Source of the DNA: Rostrohypoxylon terebratum
Taxonomy: Eukaryota; Ascomycota; Sordariomycetes; Xylariales; Hypoxylaceae
Direction of reading: 5' to 3'
Assembly: GCA_022497145.1 (NCBI GenBank)
Contig: MU385869.1
Coordinates: 62,001 to 126,000 of the forward strand
Length of the DNA stretch: 64,000 nucleotides
Below are positions 1-10,447 of this stretch, one piece after another. The notes below the pieces were generated by a model, which worked only from the letters and a program-made list of their open reading frames with translations, did no database searches and was not told the DNA's origin. Position 1 is the stretch's first letter, and every line of letters starts with the position of its first letter. The translations under genes were made by a program, and so were the position numbers.

Positions 1-396
1 CAAGGAGGTACGCGCCGCCGATCCAGATGTAGCCGGATGCGGAGTGCAGGGAGGCGGAGATGGTGGGGATGGATGTTGCGACGATAGTTTGGTCTAGGGC
101 TGCTACGAAGAGGACTAGCTGGAGGGTTTGTTAGTTATTTGGAGGTTGATTATCGGGAATTTAGTTAGGAGAGAGAGGAGGGAGTGGTGATGTACGTAGA
201 GCGAGGTTAAGATGGAATAGATACGGAGCTTCGTGCGAATTGGGGGGCTTTCGAGGACATCTAGGGGCTCTAGGGGCTCGATTGCTTGGTCGCTAGGGGC
301 TTTAGGGGCTTCCGGGGATGTCTCAGCTCGCTTTACTGGAACGCTCGAGGGTTTAGCGCCCGCTGGCTCGGGGTTGGGGGTTGTGATATCGTCCAT
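1..396 (-). CDS. MFS drug/H+ antiporter-type transporter, N-terminal part (cut by window edge)
   Basis: This is the beginning of a plasma-membrane multidrug or small-molecule exporter of the major facilitator superfamily; the rest lies left of the window. The first exon (396 down to 196, 67 codons) encodes a hydrophilic, Pro/Glu-rich cytoplasmic tail. A GTACAT...CAG intron (195-119) follows, and the second exon (118 to 1) reads into the first membrane helix. That helix carries LDQTIVATSIPTI followed by SGYIWIGGAYLL, the signature of 14-helix (DHA2/DHA14) fungal exporters near TM1-TM2. The ATG at 396 was chosen; a GTG four codons upstream is in frame but an unlikely eukaryotic start. Such genes often sit in secondary-metabolite clusters, but the neighbour to the right (a HET-domain gene) does not suggest one here. 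Confidence 0.85.
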
Positions 397-408
397 TGTC
401 GTTTGCAC

Positions 409-1182
409 GACTTCAGCTAAATCGCTTCCTTTATTTTAAGAAAAAAAAAGAACAAGATTTATGTTGAGTTTTCGTTAAGTTTTTTAAAGCAAAATATCAA
501 GTAAAAGTTTAGATGAGAAATATTGTTGAAGTTGGTGTTCGAAAGATCAGCTCAAAAAAACTCACGATCTCCAGGGCTAGGTATACGACTTCAAATCTAC
601 ATCACCACGCCCTTGTGTCACGTGAATACGGCCTTCCGAAACACGAAACACATGCGGGATCCCGGGCACGGCATATCTAATATGTTGTGTAATGATACGG
701 CATTTTTTATGTTACCTCTGAGCGGCCAGTCTCTGTGCGGAAATGTCGAGAAGAGTGTAGATGAGGATAAACTAACAAGAGCGCAAAATAGCTCAACAGT
801 CGAACTATTTGCTACCAACTAAGGTTCGTCATGTGTCGAGCAACAAAGGTTGAAGGATTTGGAAGTTTCCACGGCAGTGTCTTCAAAATACGCTTACACC
901 CCCCTTGGATGTAGTGATCTACTAGATGGATAGGTGGCGCTCATGCACGGACCGAGTTGATGATCGGGCTTCTTCAGGCATATTTATGCCCCCTGAAAGT
1001 GCTGAAAGTGCTGAAAGCTTGCTATTTTCACATTTTATAGCGCATACATCGCATACATTAGTGAGATTCATATTTTTCTGTTCATTGAAATGAATGACAT
1101 GCCGGGACCTTCCTAGACATTAACTCTCCAAGATGGGGTCCGCTCGTACAATATGAGCATCTTTCCCAGATGTCGAACTACG
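409..1182. other. Intergenic: promoter side of the MFS gene and 3' side of the HET gene
   Basis: No supportable gene. The stretch contains a short tandem repeat, CTGAAAGTG repeated almost three times at about 993-1016, and A/T-rich sequence just upstream of the MFS start. Short open frames here lack codon bias and splice signals. Confidence 0.5.
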
Positions 1183-3339
1183 TCAAATGATTGAAAACTC
1201 TTCTTCCGGGACCTTGTCAAACACCTGCGGCTCATCGCCTCCAGCCTCACCTTGGTACTCGAACCAACCACAACGGACAAGTACTTTACCCTGGCCCTTT
1301 TGAATCCGTCGAAGCAGTATACCTCTAGCTCCGAATGCTTTGAAGTCTTTGTAATAGTGGGCGTAGATAGGCCAAGCACAATACGTATCGCTCCCACTCC
1401 CTTCATCCTTCCCTTTCCCGATAGCACGGTCCAGCTCATCCCGACAGTCCCATTTCACGTAACCGTTACCAAGCCCCTCCAGGCGCAGCACCAAGGGATC
1501 TGCCTCGGAACTTGGAGTTTCCACTGTCACGGGAATCAGACGGCCGCAAGCTTGTACGCTACCCGCGGTAACGACTCCAATAGCGCCGCATTCTTCGGCT
1601 GTAACGAAACGTGCCTTTGCTACCGGAGAAAGGAAAATATCCTCCGGCAACATGTTTGTCGAAACAATACCGGGATTCGTAGAAACAGGGAACTGGAAGT
1701 TCACTCTTCCCGGAGCGCTCAGCCATGACCATGTTGGGAAACGGTCCGCGGTCTTGTCTCGGTGAGGAAGATTCAGTCCGTTCTCGATATCAAAGTGCCA
1801 AGCAAGCTGCTCCACGAGGTCTGCAGACCAACATGCGTGAGCATACGACAACGAGTTGATGAGATCAGCAGCCCCGGGTGCGGCTAGCGGAGGTACACAC
1901 TCGGCTATGCCGGAAACCGTAGCAGCGATCTCTTTTGACGTTCGTCCGCCAACTTTGCTACATGTCGGGATAATGTGTGTCCACATCGCAGCCAGGCATT
2001 TCTGCGGCGACTCGAATCCGCGAAAGTCGGCATGGCCCGATGAACCCGCCCCAGAAGACGACGACGCCGATGGCAGAGGATCGAAGTTCGCATATGTCTT
2101 GAAGTTCTCCCGCGCGTAGGATTCGTCCGGCTCAAGCTGGCCAAGAGCGCCTTCTTGATTATCGACAGTCCTACAACGGTTCCCTGTCGCAGCGAGGGCC
2201 TCGCTACAAATGGCTCCTCGTCCGTGGTAGCACTGCCACCAGAGCTGGTCTTTCCCGCAATAGAGAGTAGCAGGAGATAGGAGGATTGCCTGGTAGAAGA
2301 GAGGTGAATGCCACAGGGGGGAGTCGCAAACCGAGTCGCGGAAGCTCTCTTTCTTATATATCGCAAGTGTTTGCTGTGGGTTCCATTGGGGTCGGACTAC
2401 AGGCATTCTGCTCAATTCCTCTGAAGGCAGCAAGGGGTCAGCCGGCATTGTACAGGCCATCGCAGCAATATTGAATGCGCTACTAGCGAATATGTGTGCG
2501 GTGGTGATTGGGTCTTCGGAGTCATTAGCGCGGAGCTTGGGAGTCCAAATATATTGAACACCAGCATCAAGTGCAATCTGGGCAGCCTGTTGAAGACAGT
2601 TCGGAAGTTGGGAAACTGAAGCCCACGAGTCTACATTCTGAAGCTGGAACTCTCCGGCTGATACCAGATTATCAGGCCAGTCTGGATGAATGATTGTGGC
2701 ATAGACCGGGTTTGACGATGACTCTTGACCTGAAGGATACTGGCGGACCGTGTAAGATACATGTGCGTCATCGCCTTCTTTCCTTAGCTGAATAAGGCGG
2801 GAAGGGCGCTTTAGGGCTGCTTGCGATCTAGTACGATGGTTCCGGCACGAGCCGTGATGCGTAGGATTCTCAGACACCAAACAGTCTGAGATCCAACGGT
2901 AGCAAAGACCGAACCCCTGGAGTTCATTATCGCGATTTCCTTGGCCCTGTTCCACTAGACAAGTCGTCAGTTTCTTTTTTTTAACTTTTCCACGCCATAA
3001 TGGATTGGACTGACCTTGAGGTACGTTGAAAAATACGGGTTTACTTGGGTTGATAAAGACGGTGATCGCGAAGTTGTCTTTATCCTTACTGATATTAAAG
3101 CTCGTTGCATTTCCTTCCAGGGGGGTCGTGAGGGGTTCAGAGGGTAAAGCAGCTGCCACAACGACGCAAATAGGACATCTAGCTTCAGCCGCCTCCTTTA
3201 ATGAGGCGATAGAAGGATGATGAGTCTGAGCGAATTTAGGGAGTAGAGAGTAGCCTGAAGTTGGACTTGAAGGCTCTGTGAGAGAGCTAAAGATTTGCTG
3301 ACAAGAGGAGCAGAGGGGCGCTTCTTTAGCAATGGGCAT
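1183..3339 (-). CDS. Divergent HET-domain protein (heterokaryon-incompatibility-like), 718 aa
   Basis: HET-domain proteins are fungal NLR-like or stand-alone proteins that trigger cell death after non-self recognition. This uninterrupted 718-codon frame has the general layout. An N-terminal Cys pair region (CSSC near residue 10, CPIC near residue 56) leads to the PSRLIQL entry to the domain. Next come a degenerate start strand (YATIIHPDW where most have a S-H-x-W motif), LPNCLQQAA, and an AFNIAAMAC segment. A C-terminal region then has the usual W...I...CS pattern and FPTWSWLSAPGRV. The strongly conserved W-I-D-x-L-C-I core is replaced by YIWTPKLRA and the following stretch is shortened, so the family call rests on flanking motifs. 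A 31-nt GT...AG-like segment around 2957-2987 is too short to be a normal intron. The gene may be a fast-evolving or decaying member. Confidence 0.72.
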   Translation of the reverse strand: MPIAKEAPLCSSCQQIFSSLTEPSSPTSGYSLLPKFAQTHHPSIASLKEAAEARCPICVVVAAALPSEPLTTPLEGNATSFNISKDKDNFAITVFINPSKPVFFNVPQGQSNPLWRGKVKKKKLTTCLVEQGQGNRDNELQGFGLCYRWISDCLVSENPTHHGSCRNHRTRSQAALKRPSRLIQLRKEGDDAHVSYTVRQYPSGQESSSNPVYATIIHPDWPDNLVSAGEFQLQNVDSWASVSQLPNCLQQAAQIALDAGVQYIWTPKLRANDSEDPITTAHIFASSAFNIAAMACTMPADPLLPSEELSRMPVVRPQWNPQQTLAIYKKESFRDSVCDSPLWHSPLFYQAILLSPATLYCGKDQLWWQCYHGRGAICSEALAATGNRCRTVDNQEGALGQLEPDESYARENFKTYANFDPLPSASSSSGAGSSGHADFRGFESPQKCLAAMWTHIIPTCSKVGGRTSKEIAATVSGIAECVPPLAAPGAADLINSLSYAHACWSADLVEQLAWHFDIENGLNLPHRDKTADRFPTWSWLSAPGRVNFQFPVSTNPGIVSTNMLPEDIFLSPVAKARFVTAEECGAIGVVTAGSVQACGRLIPVTVETPSSEADPLVLRLEGLGNGYVKWDCRDELDRAIGKGKDEGSGSDTYCAWPIYAHYYKDFKAFGARGILLRRIQKGQGKVLVRCGWFEYQGEAGGDEPQVFDKVPEEEFSII

Positions 3340-4415
3340 ATTCGCGGTAGGCTATCAGAATATCATGGAGAAGGATGACCTGACAAGGGGAGATTGAGGA
3401 CATGGAAAATCCAAATCCTTTATAGATTCGAATGTATCAAGGTATCTTGATGTAGCCCCCAACCTTCGAACTGCCTTGCCACCAACATCTATGATCGACG
3501 TTGCCTGATACACGCAATGCGATCCAGGCCACCCAACAACAGTCGATCATCTTACATAGTCAGCCTAACATCGCAATATTCAGACTCGAGGTTACAGCCG
3601 AACGACGTTATCCATGGATATTACGTATGACAGACCCTAGAGCCTGTCTGCCTCTGAAATGTAGATTGGTAGGCTTCGTTCGACATTCGAAATACACGTA
3701 TACTTTCGACGATATTAAAAGAAAAACCATCGTCCTACCATATAGGTTGATTAGGATAGAATAGTCTTAGTGGTGTGTGAGGTAGCCCAGGATGCGTTGA
3801 CATTAGCCCTGGAGGTTTATTCCTGGATCACTAAAACCCCTGTAGATACAAGGAACTTGGTGCTCCAGCAAAAGCTCCAGGGCTGTGTATCGCGCTCTTT
3901 TCAGTGGAGAGACCCACTTTACTTAGCGACAGCCCTGTACCAGTAGGTCGACGACGATGCAACCAACCTTCTGATCACAACGAAAAATGATTTAATATAG
4001 GTAATAACCATTTATTTGAATCGAAGCATCTTGGAAGGGATAATTCAACAATATAAGTTATAATATACAGTGTATAATGCTGAGTTGATTGGGTAAGTAA
4101 AAAATGGACCATCAAAAAAGCTCGCCAAAGCGCCTATAGATTTAGTGCATCGAAACCCTCGAGTCTGCTATAACTATAGGCGACTTAGGCAACTTCTAAC
4201 AGCCCTAAAGCCCTAAAGCCCTAAAGCCTACCTAGGACCTAGGTACCTAGGTAGGTTTAACAGAATGAAATTCTATAGAACGAGTGCATCCCCTTTAAAG
4301 CAAGTGTACCTATACCATATAACCAGTTACGTCTCAATGAATGTGTATCCAACGGTGGTCTCCAGCAATCTATCAATCCTGGTGGCCCGGCCTGCCCACG
4401 ATGAAGTCCTCACTG
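3340..4415. other. Intergenic between the HET gene and the small secreted protein
   Basis: No gene is supportable. The stretch holds a tandem AGCCCTAA repeat at 4201-4226 and a CCTAGG-rich inverted repeat at 4227-4255. The open frame at 3501-3764 has no family resemblance and no splice context. Confidence 0.5.
4201..4255. repeat. AGCCCTAA tandem repeat followed by a CCTACCTAGG inverted repeat
   Basis: Three copies of AGCCCTAA are directly followed by CCTACCTAGG (4227-4236) and its exact reverse complement CCTAGGTAGG (4246-4255), with another CCTAGG between them. The CCTAGG/AGGTAGGTA word recurs in other gene-free stretches of this window (near 5204, 25486, 28213, 28910, 58344 and 62690). Confidence 0.7.
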
Positions 4416-4848
4416 TCACCCTATGAACACATGACAACTCCACCAGGTGTAGTCGAGATAGTGCAAAAGTTTCCATTTCCTCGGCACTAGATCGAAGTAA
4501 GCATTAATTAGTATCAATGGACCCGGGGCTTCAGTACGATTCGGGAAACATACATCATAGGGTTCAGGGTCACAGTTTCCGACCCAACCATTTGTCATTT
4601 CACCGTAGTGCTCGTAGCACACTCCGTTCGGAGCCCTAGCATCATTACTCACTCTGCATGTCTAATGATAAGGTAAAAGAGACCCTGTCTGTTAGATAGC
4701 TTCTTCTAACCATTCATCGTAAGGTGTCACTTACACCTCTGATAATCATACGAGATCCATGCATAATTGCACCAGGCTCAGACTGGTTGAAAGGAGATGC
4801 GCTTCCGATTGCAGCAGTGAAGCCAATAATGAGGAGAGAGAACAACAT
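4416..4848 (-). CDS. Small secreted cysteine-containing protein, 119 aa (effector-like, function unknown)
   Basis: Two exons join cleanly. Exon 1 (4848-4735, 38 codons) starts MLFSLLIIGFTAAIGSAS, a convincing signal peptide with probable cleavage after the Ser-Ala-Ser run. A 73-nt intron (4734-4662) has GTAAGT, an internal CTAAC branch point and TTAG. Exon 2 (4661-4416, 81 codons plus stop) restores the frame as TCRVSNDARAP. The mature protein of about 100 residues has five cysteines, one N-x-S/T site (NRT) and an aromatic C-terminus (WWSC). The odd number of cysteines allows two disulphides with one left free, or a dimer. Upstream in-frame ATGs would add a hydrophobic extension and bury the signal peptide, so 4848 is preferred. 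I recognise no family. Size, secretion signal and cysteines resemble fungal effector candidates, which is inference only. Confidence 0.68.
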
Positions 4849-6592
4849 GTTGATATGAGTTTTGGTAAACAAATAGATGAATTTTGTGTAAAATAGTGCT
4901 TGAGAAATGCTGTAGGCAGTGTAGTAGATGCGAGAGATGATGTTAATTGTGGCAGAAACTGAGATCGAGCAGATAGTGTCTTTTATGTGTGAAGATAGAG
5001 ATAGAAGACTCATAGGAGCATAGGTGTAGTTCTATCTCTCAAGACGAGAATAGCATCGCCGTGACGTTAAAGCACAAGTTAATAATACTATAGTAATTCC
5101 GCAAGCGGACTTCTTGTTGGTCGAAACATGTTGGGATCAGGATCAGACTGAGGAATACACCCTTAACCTTAGCTGATAGATTTTCGACACGTTATCTCCT
5201 ACCTAGGTAACTTTGAAATGTTCTATTAATGGGCTTGTATTTGAGCGGCAACGCTCGTCTTGAATAATCATTACCATGTGTCTGCCTGCTTGTGTATCAC
5301 TTAAAACCGATTAGAAATATTAATATTACAATTAGGAAAAATGTTAGCTCGATGAAACGCTGCCCAAAGAAATGATCATCAAACTGTCTAGACGGCATTT
5401 CCTTGTTAGTGACCGTAAGCGCCAACTTCCATGAGGCTGAACTAACAGTCAGGGGAACGATTACGTCGTTGTGCCAAGGATTCTGACTATCTACCAGGTA
5501 GTGATTCCAAGTGTGGGGTATGCAAATATGTTATGTTTCGTGTTTGCTCTAATCCAAAGCTTCTAGAAGTCGTTCGTGGGATGGAACTCTATCTCCTCAA
5601 TCACCAATGAAAATCGCTATACTTGTGTACCTATATGATCACCATTTACCTAGCTTGGCTACGAATAAAGACTGCTGACATCAACAAGTCTTTGTGAGCG
5701 TATATCAAGCGATGGTTTGTGACAAGGGGGATAGCGAGGACTGTACATTTAGAACAACGATATGATTCCATCTTGTTGGAAATGTAATTTTAAGATCATA
5801 TGGGCATTCGTTTGTAGTAAAATACCATGTAAATCATCGGCATCTATCTAAGATGTGTTTCAAGCTTCTTCCCTTGTTGCCTAGAAGGAAGGGCGCTATT
5901 ATAACAGGCTTATTTTTGACAGGCCATAACGCGGCTCAAAACACCAAAAAGTATCACCAACATCCTGACTGCTAATTCCTTTTTGAATTTCAGAATACAG
6001 AGCTAAAATAAGGTCAGCCTGAAGATTACCTACTATCAAAGAAGACTAAAAAAAGAGAGAAGCCGGGTTGTCATATTGTCACATAATCTGTCACTTCGTT
6101 ACCGCATCTTCATACGTTCCCTCAAATCCACCAACAGAGCGCCCATCCCGGTCTATATATCAAATCTGAGGCATTATATTCAATTATCTGACTATGACAT
6201 ATAAGAATAGCCATCCTGTTGGTTGGAAGCCTCATAGTTCAGCTCATTCCTATCATAGTGTGAAAGCTTGTGATCCGATTATTTCTATCGCGACTCATCA
6301 AATCCTCGTCAGAAGGATGAGTGGTCTGATGAGCATTAGGGCAAGGGATGACAAGGAGTTCGTGAGAATGTTTCCAACATATCGATGGAAAAGGCGACTT
6401 ACAACGAAGGACAGGATAGATCAAGTATAAGTAGGACGTCAATTTTATCTCAAAAGCCTCTTCTATCACACAGCATCATCACCCACATCTAACATACAGA
6501 GTACCTCAACATTATAACCAATTCGCTCTTTGAAATTTCTTTCCTCAAACCTCCATCGGCTTTAGTCGTTTGACATACATCAACGAACAAAA
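4849..6592. other. Long intergenic stretch between two divergent secreted-protein genes
   Basis: About 1.7 kb of A/T-leaning DNA with no supportable gene. It would contain the promoters of both flanking secreted-protein genes. One CCTAGGTA word occurs near 5204. The opposing short frames at 6194-6469 look like chance. Confidence 0.5.
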
Positions 6593-7448
6593 ATGAAGGG
6601 TATGACTGTAACCTGCTGAATTTCTTACTTCTTACATGGATACAACTAACTTTTTCGTAGTCTCACACGGCGCTATTGCCACTATTGCACCACAGGTGCT
6701 AGCATTTGTCGCAAACGGCGCTCTTATCCCTACCCACATAACGGGCCTGAAAGCAGTCGCTCGGATCCCAAGTCCGAGCCCGACTGCGTCTACGCCACCA
6801 TCTTTGCACGACCACATCAGCGCGCTCGACGCGGCTGGACAGATCATCTGGACGGATGTGGACGGAGGACGAGCCGCCGTCCTCCAACCGTCTGGTACCG
6901 CACAGTCTGGTCTCCAGCAGAGAAGTGACATCTGGAAGGGATTCGCCGACCCGCCTTCGTTCATCGGCAGTGTGTGGAACGCCCTGCACGCCGACGTCGA
7001 GGTCGACAACTACGACGGCCGAGCCATGTGTCCCGCCGGCGGGAGCCACATGGCCAAGGCTCTTGTAGATTCCAGCGCCACCATGGCTTGCCGGTACTTC
7101 GTCAAGCAGAGCGTGATCGGCCAACTCGGGCTGAAAGTTTGGCACGCCTATGAAGTCCACGATAACCAGGCGACCAGCGATGGTCCTGGGTATGTCAGAT
7201 GGCTCCTGTAAGTATTGGCCCTTACCTATATGGAGAGAAGCGACGGATTTTAACTGACAAAAACCTCTAGTGGCAGTATATCCGACCACCCTGCTCCATT
7301 GACCGAATCATTCTGCTCAGACTTGTGGGATGCGGTCAAGAGCATGTGTACCACCGCAGGGACGACCGCTGACACGCAAGGACAAGTGGTGGAGGCGGGT
7401 GATTGGATGATGTATGCGGACCCTACCAGCAACAAGAACAACACCTAA
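6593..7448 (+). CDS. Predicted secreted protein of unknown family, 243 aa, with a 7-nt first exon
   Basis: The preferred model has three exons. Exon 1 (6593-6599) is only ATGAAGG. Intron 1 (6600-6660) has GTATGA, CTAAC and TAG. Exon 2 is 6661-7207; intron 2 (7208-7270) has GTAAGT and CTAG; exon 3 is 7271-7448. The join gives MKVSHGAIATIAPQ at the N-terminus, a weak to moderate signal peptide. An ATG at 6636 inside intron 1 is in the same frame and gives an alternative start (MDTTNFFVV). The body has a Pro/Ser-rich segment (about residues 37-52), then four cysteines spread over the second half (CPAGG, ACRYF, FCSDL, MCTTA), compatible with two disulphides. The C-terminus ends in Asn/Thr. No catalytic motif is recognisable. 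It converges on the tannase-family gene, with 310 bp between stops. Confidence 0.7.
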
Positions 7449-7758
7449 GCCGAGACTTGTCTGGGTATTCGATTTATGCTATAGAGTGAGTCATGTTAGA
7501 GAAAGGAGGTATCGGAGAATTTGAGTGTTGTTGCAAATGGGAATTTGGTTGGATTCTTTAGAATGCCTGTATTTTTAGTTTCATTGTCTTATTATCCACG
7601 CTCGCTACAATAAAACAACTTCTGGATAGTCTACTACGGCCCTTAATCCAGTGAATATGATATGCACAATAATACATTAAGTCCTAGTGACGATACATGA
7701 TCCCTTAATATGCTATACAAGTAAGATGGACTCAAATTCCTAGGTAATCCAAAATATC
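7449..7758. other. Convergent 3' region between secreted protein and tannase genes
   Basis: 310 bp between two stop codons, A/T-rich and presumably both 3' UTRs. No further structure was seen. Confidence 0.5.
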
Positions 7759-9415
7759 TCACTTCTCACACTCAAATGAATTCCAGTTATTCGGGTCGCC
7801 ACCTTTGAACTTAGCTGTCCGAGGCCAGGGGCAAAGTTTGCTTGTCTTATTCGACAAGCTCTTGTCCGTAGGATCGGTACCCAACATCTCAGTCGCCGGC
7901 CGTCCCGTTTCGACCCATTGCACGAGAGCTTCAAGCGCATGCCACGTCGCGGGAACCTGAGGATACTTCGCGGCTGCCCCACAGTGGCCGCCGCCGGGAA
8001 TCATGAACAGTCTGAACCAATCTCCCACGTCCTCCCCGAAGAAATCTTCGATCTGACGGAGATGCTGGATCGGCCACATCGCGGCGTTGAACGGGTCGGT
8101 CCAGCTCTGGAACACGAGCATCTTGGCACCATTTGCCTTCAGCGTTGATAAGTCCGGGCTGATCTCGTCGATGAACTTGCCCACCTTCTCGTTGAGCGCA
8201 TCTACATCCGTACCCCAATTGAATGCCGAGGTGTCATATGTCAGGTTAAAGACCATGTTCTGCAATATCGGGATGGAGAACGCGTTTGCGAGAAACCCTT
8301 CCTGCAATGACCACTCTGTTTCGCTCCCAACAGAGAATCCGGGATATAGAGGGGCATTTGAGCGAGCATCAGCAGGTCCAGCGTATATCTTCTGCGCCGT
8401 CGCTACTTGAGCCGGCGTAAGACATGCAGATGAATTCGTCACTGAGGCATTACACCCCAGCGAAGAGACATTAAAGGGGCATAATAGGGGATTTCCTATT
8501 ACCCCGTCCTTGACTCCATCAATTGTATCACACTCTGCCAAAGCCGCTTGGGTAATGAGATCGAGTGCGGTTTGAGGTAGGGAGTTCAGACCCTTTGACG
8601 ATTAGTTAATGAATTTTAGAAAATGAGCTTTAAACTTACTTGAGTCACCTGCGCATTCCATAAGAAAGACAGCGCCAAGTGGGAATACCAATTTCCAGGG
8701 CACCCCGCAATGATACCATCAAATAAATGCGGATGAAACTGGGCTAGAGCAAAGCCTTGAGCACCGCCTGTTGAACAGCCCTGATAGTAACTGTGCTTTG
8801 GAGGACTACGATAGAATATTGCTGCGGTCTTCCTAGCGACTGGCGTGAAATAAGCGATGGAGTTGTGTATCCATGCTTTGACCTGCTCCTGGTCATGCAA
8901 GTATGGCAGATATACGCCGGGAGCACCGTTGCCGGCGTTGTTTAGCGAAGCCAAATGACCAGAATCGCCACCCGCTACGGCGTATCCCTTATTCACATTG
9001 AGAATCACACTTCCTTCATCAACAGTCCCTGCCATTCCGCCATTTCCTATATTTCGGTCTTAGTTTCGCTGATTCTAATGAGGGTTAAGATCAGAGGTAA
9101 AACCATACCTACAACTAGAAATCGGCCATTGTACTTTTCTGGTGTAGGAAGCCAAAGCTCGAAGATAACCGAGTTGTTCTTAGGGTACGGAACTTTGCCG
9201 AATAAACGACATAAGGGGAATTCATTGAGTGTGCCGCTGATATTAACAGCCTTCATAGGGTAATGGGTAGAGTTCAGTATCGTCCCTCCGATGTCGTTTG
9301 TTGAGATTGATGATGCAAACTTCGAGCATTCATCCACTTGCCAAGGCTTATTATTACCTATACCCAACGCATGAGCTGCGATAGCAAACAAAGAAGAAAC
9401 CAAAGCGACCCTCAT
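7759..9415 (-). CDS. Secreted tannase / feruloyl-esterase family hydrolase, 515 aa
   Basis: Enzymes of this family (PF07519) are secreted serine hydrolases that cleave gallate esters or feruloyl/cinnamoyl esters of plant phenolics. Exons are 9415-9109, 9046-8640 and 8592-7759, joined in frame over introns with GTATGG...TAG and GTAAGT...AAG ends. MRVALVSSLFAIAAHALG is a signal peptide. The nucleophile elbow is G-C-S-T-G-G (Ser about residue 194). The acid lies in the SWTDPF region and the base His in IPGGGHCG. The Cys before the catalytic Ser and the one after the His are the family's paired cysteines bridging the active site. Length is normal. Substrate specificity cannot be decided from motifs. 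Its start faces an Dal5-family transporter gene across about 1 kb, so the two may share control. Confidence 0.93.
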
Positions 9416-10447
9416 TTTGAGGTCTGATGTGTTGATTTTCCAACCAATGAACAGATCCAAAAAAGTTGGAGGTAGAAGATCAACGTTCCCTGAATTGTCA
9501 CCACCATGCGCAGTTTGGAGTACAAAACATGCTTTCACGAGAAACAATTGCCTGAAATTTGTGAAAGTCAATTATTTTATTGTGAGGTGACATCACTCAA
9601 TGGGGAAAAAATGAAGGAGTTACCCGATCGGCATCTCCAATTACGCTGATTTGGAGATTAACGGTCCACCCCGGTGTATGGTGCGCCGAACCGGGATACG
9701 GGGACGAGCCGATGTAACACAAGTAGCCATAAGCAGCCACGCCGCCATATTAATACGTAATACACCATAGTCGCGCCGCTGATATAATTCAGGACATCAC
9801 GTACAACTATAATTTCAAGATGGAGGAACCCTCGCTTTGTTAGAGCTGGAATTGTCAGTCACAAGGTGGGACCCAGGTCCTGACCCATTTCTTCCCCGGA
9901 ACCAACAATCCGAAGGTGTGGATGGGTATGGGAGATAAACTCTAGAGCCTATATCTCCGCATTCCAAAGTCTCAATCTGCACAGACTAACATTTAGCCCT
10001 TGCTAGTTTTAGTCCGGCTAGCGAGGACGGGAGGTTCTAATCATTAAATCATATTGATTCGTAAGAGAACCAACACGAATGACTTCTTTCTAGCTGTATC
10101 CGATGACCGGTTCAAGGTCCCGACTCCAAACTTCACGATCAACACCCCGGGGGTGGATTCGCCTCATTTGTGTTAGCTTCATCTCCACAATCCCCGCGCC
10201 AGCGGCCTGAACTTTCCCCCCAACCAACCCCCCTCAAGGATTAATAGTATTATTATTACTAGTACTTTGTATGCTAGCGATGCTAGCGTGTTCCTGCAGA
10301 GTTCACCGAGTTTTTCGGGTTCCTTCCCAAGTCCTCGGGCTCAAGTCGTCGCCAAATTGCTCTTTATCTTCTTCCCGCTCGAAGTTTCCGCTTGGCAAAC
10401 GCCTGAGTCGAGTCTCTAAGGGTCGATAGATATTTAGCTTCGAAGAT
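9416..10447. promoter_or_regulatory. Divergent intergenic region between tannase-family gene and MFS transporter
   Basis: 1,032 bp separate the two ATGs, so both promoters must lie here. Several CGG/CCG triplets cluster at about 9660-9715, the kind of half-site bound by Zn2Cys6 factors. No spacing is repeated well enough to name a site. No gene is supportable inside. Confidence 0.45.

Noticed and set aside
1252..1728. + strand frame across the HET gene
   Set aside because: Antisense to a longer frame that shows family features; no start context or splice signals.
2957..2987. Possible intron in the HET gene
   Set aside because: 31 nt is shorter than credible fungal introns and the frame is open through it.
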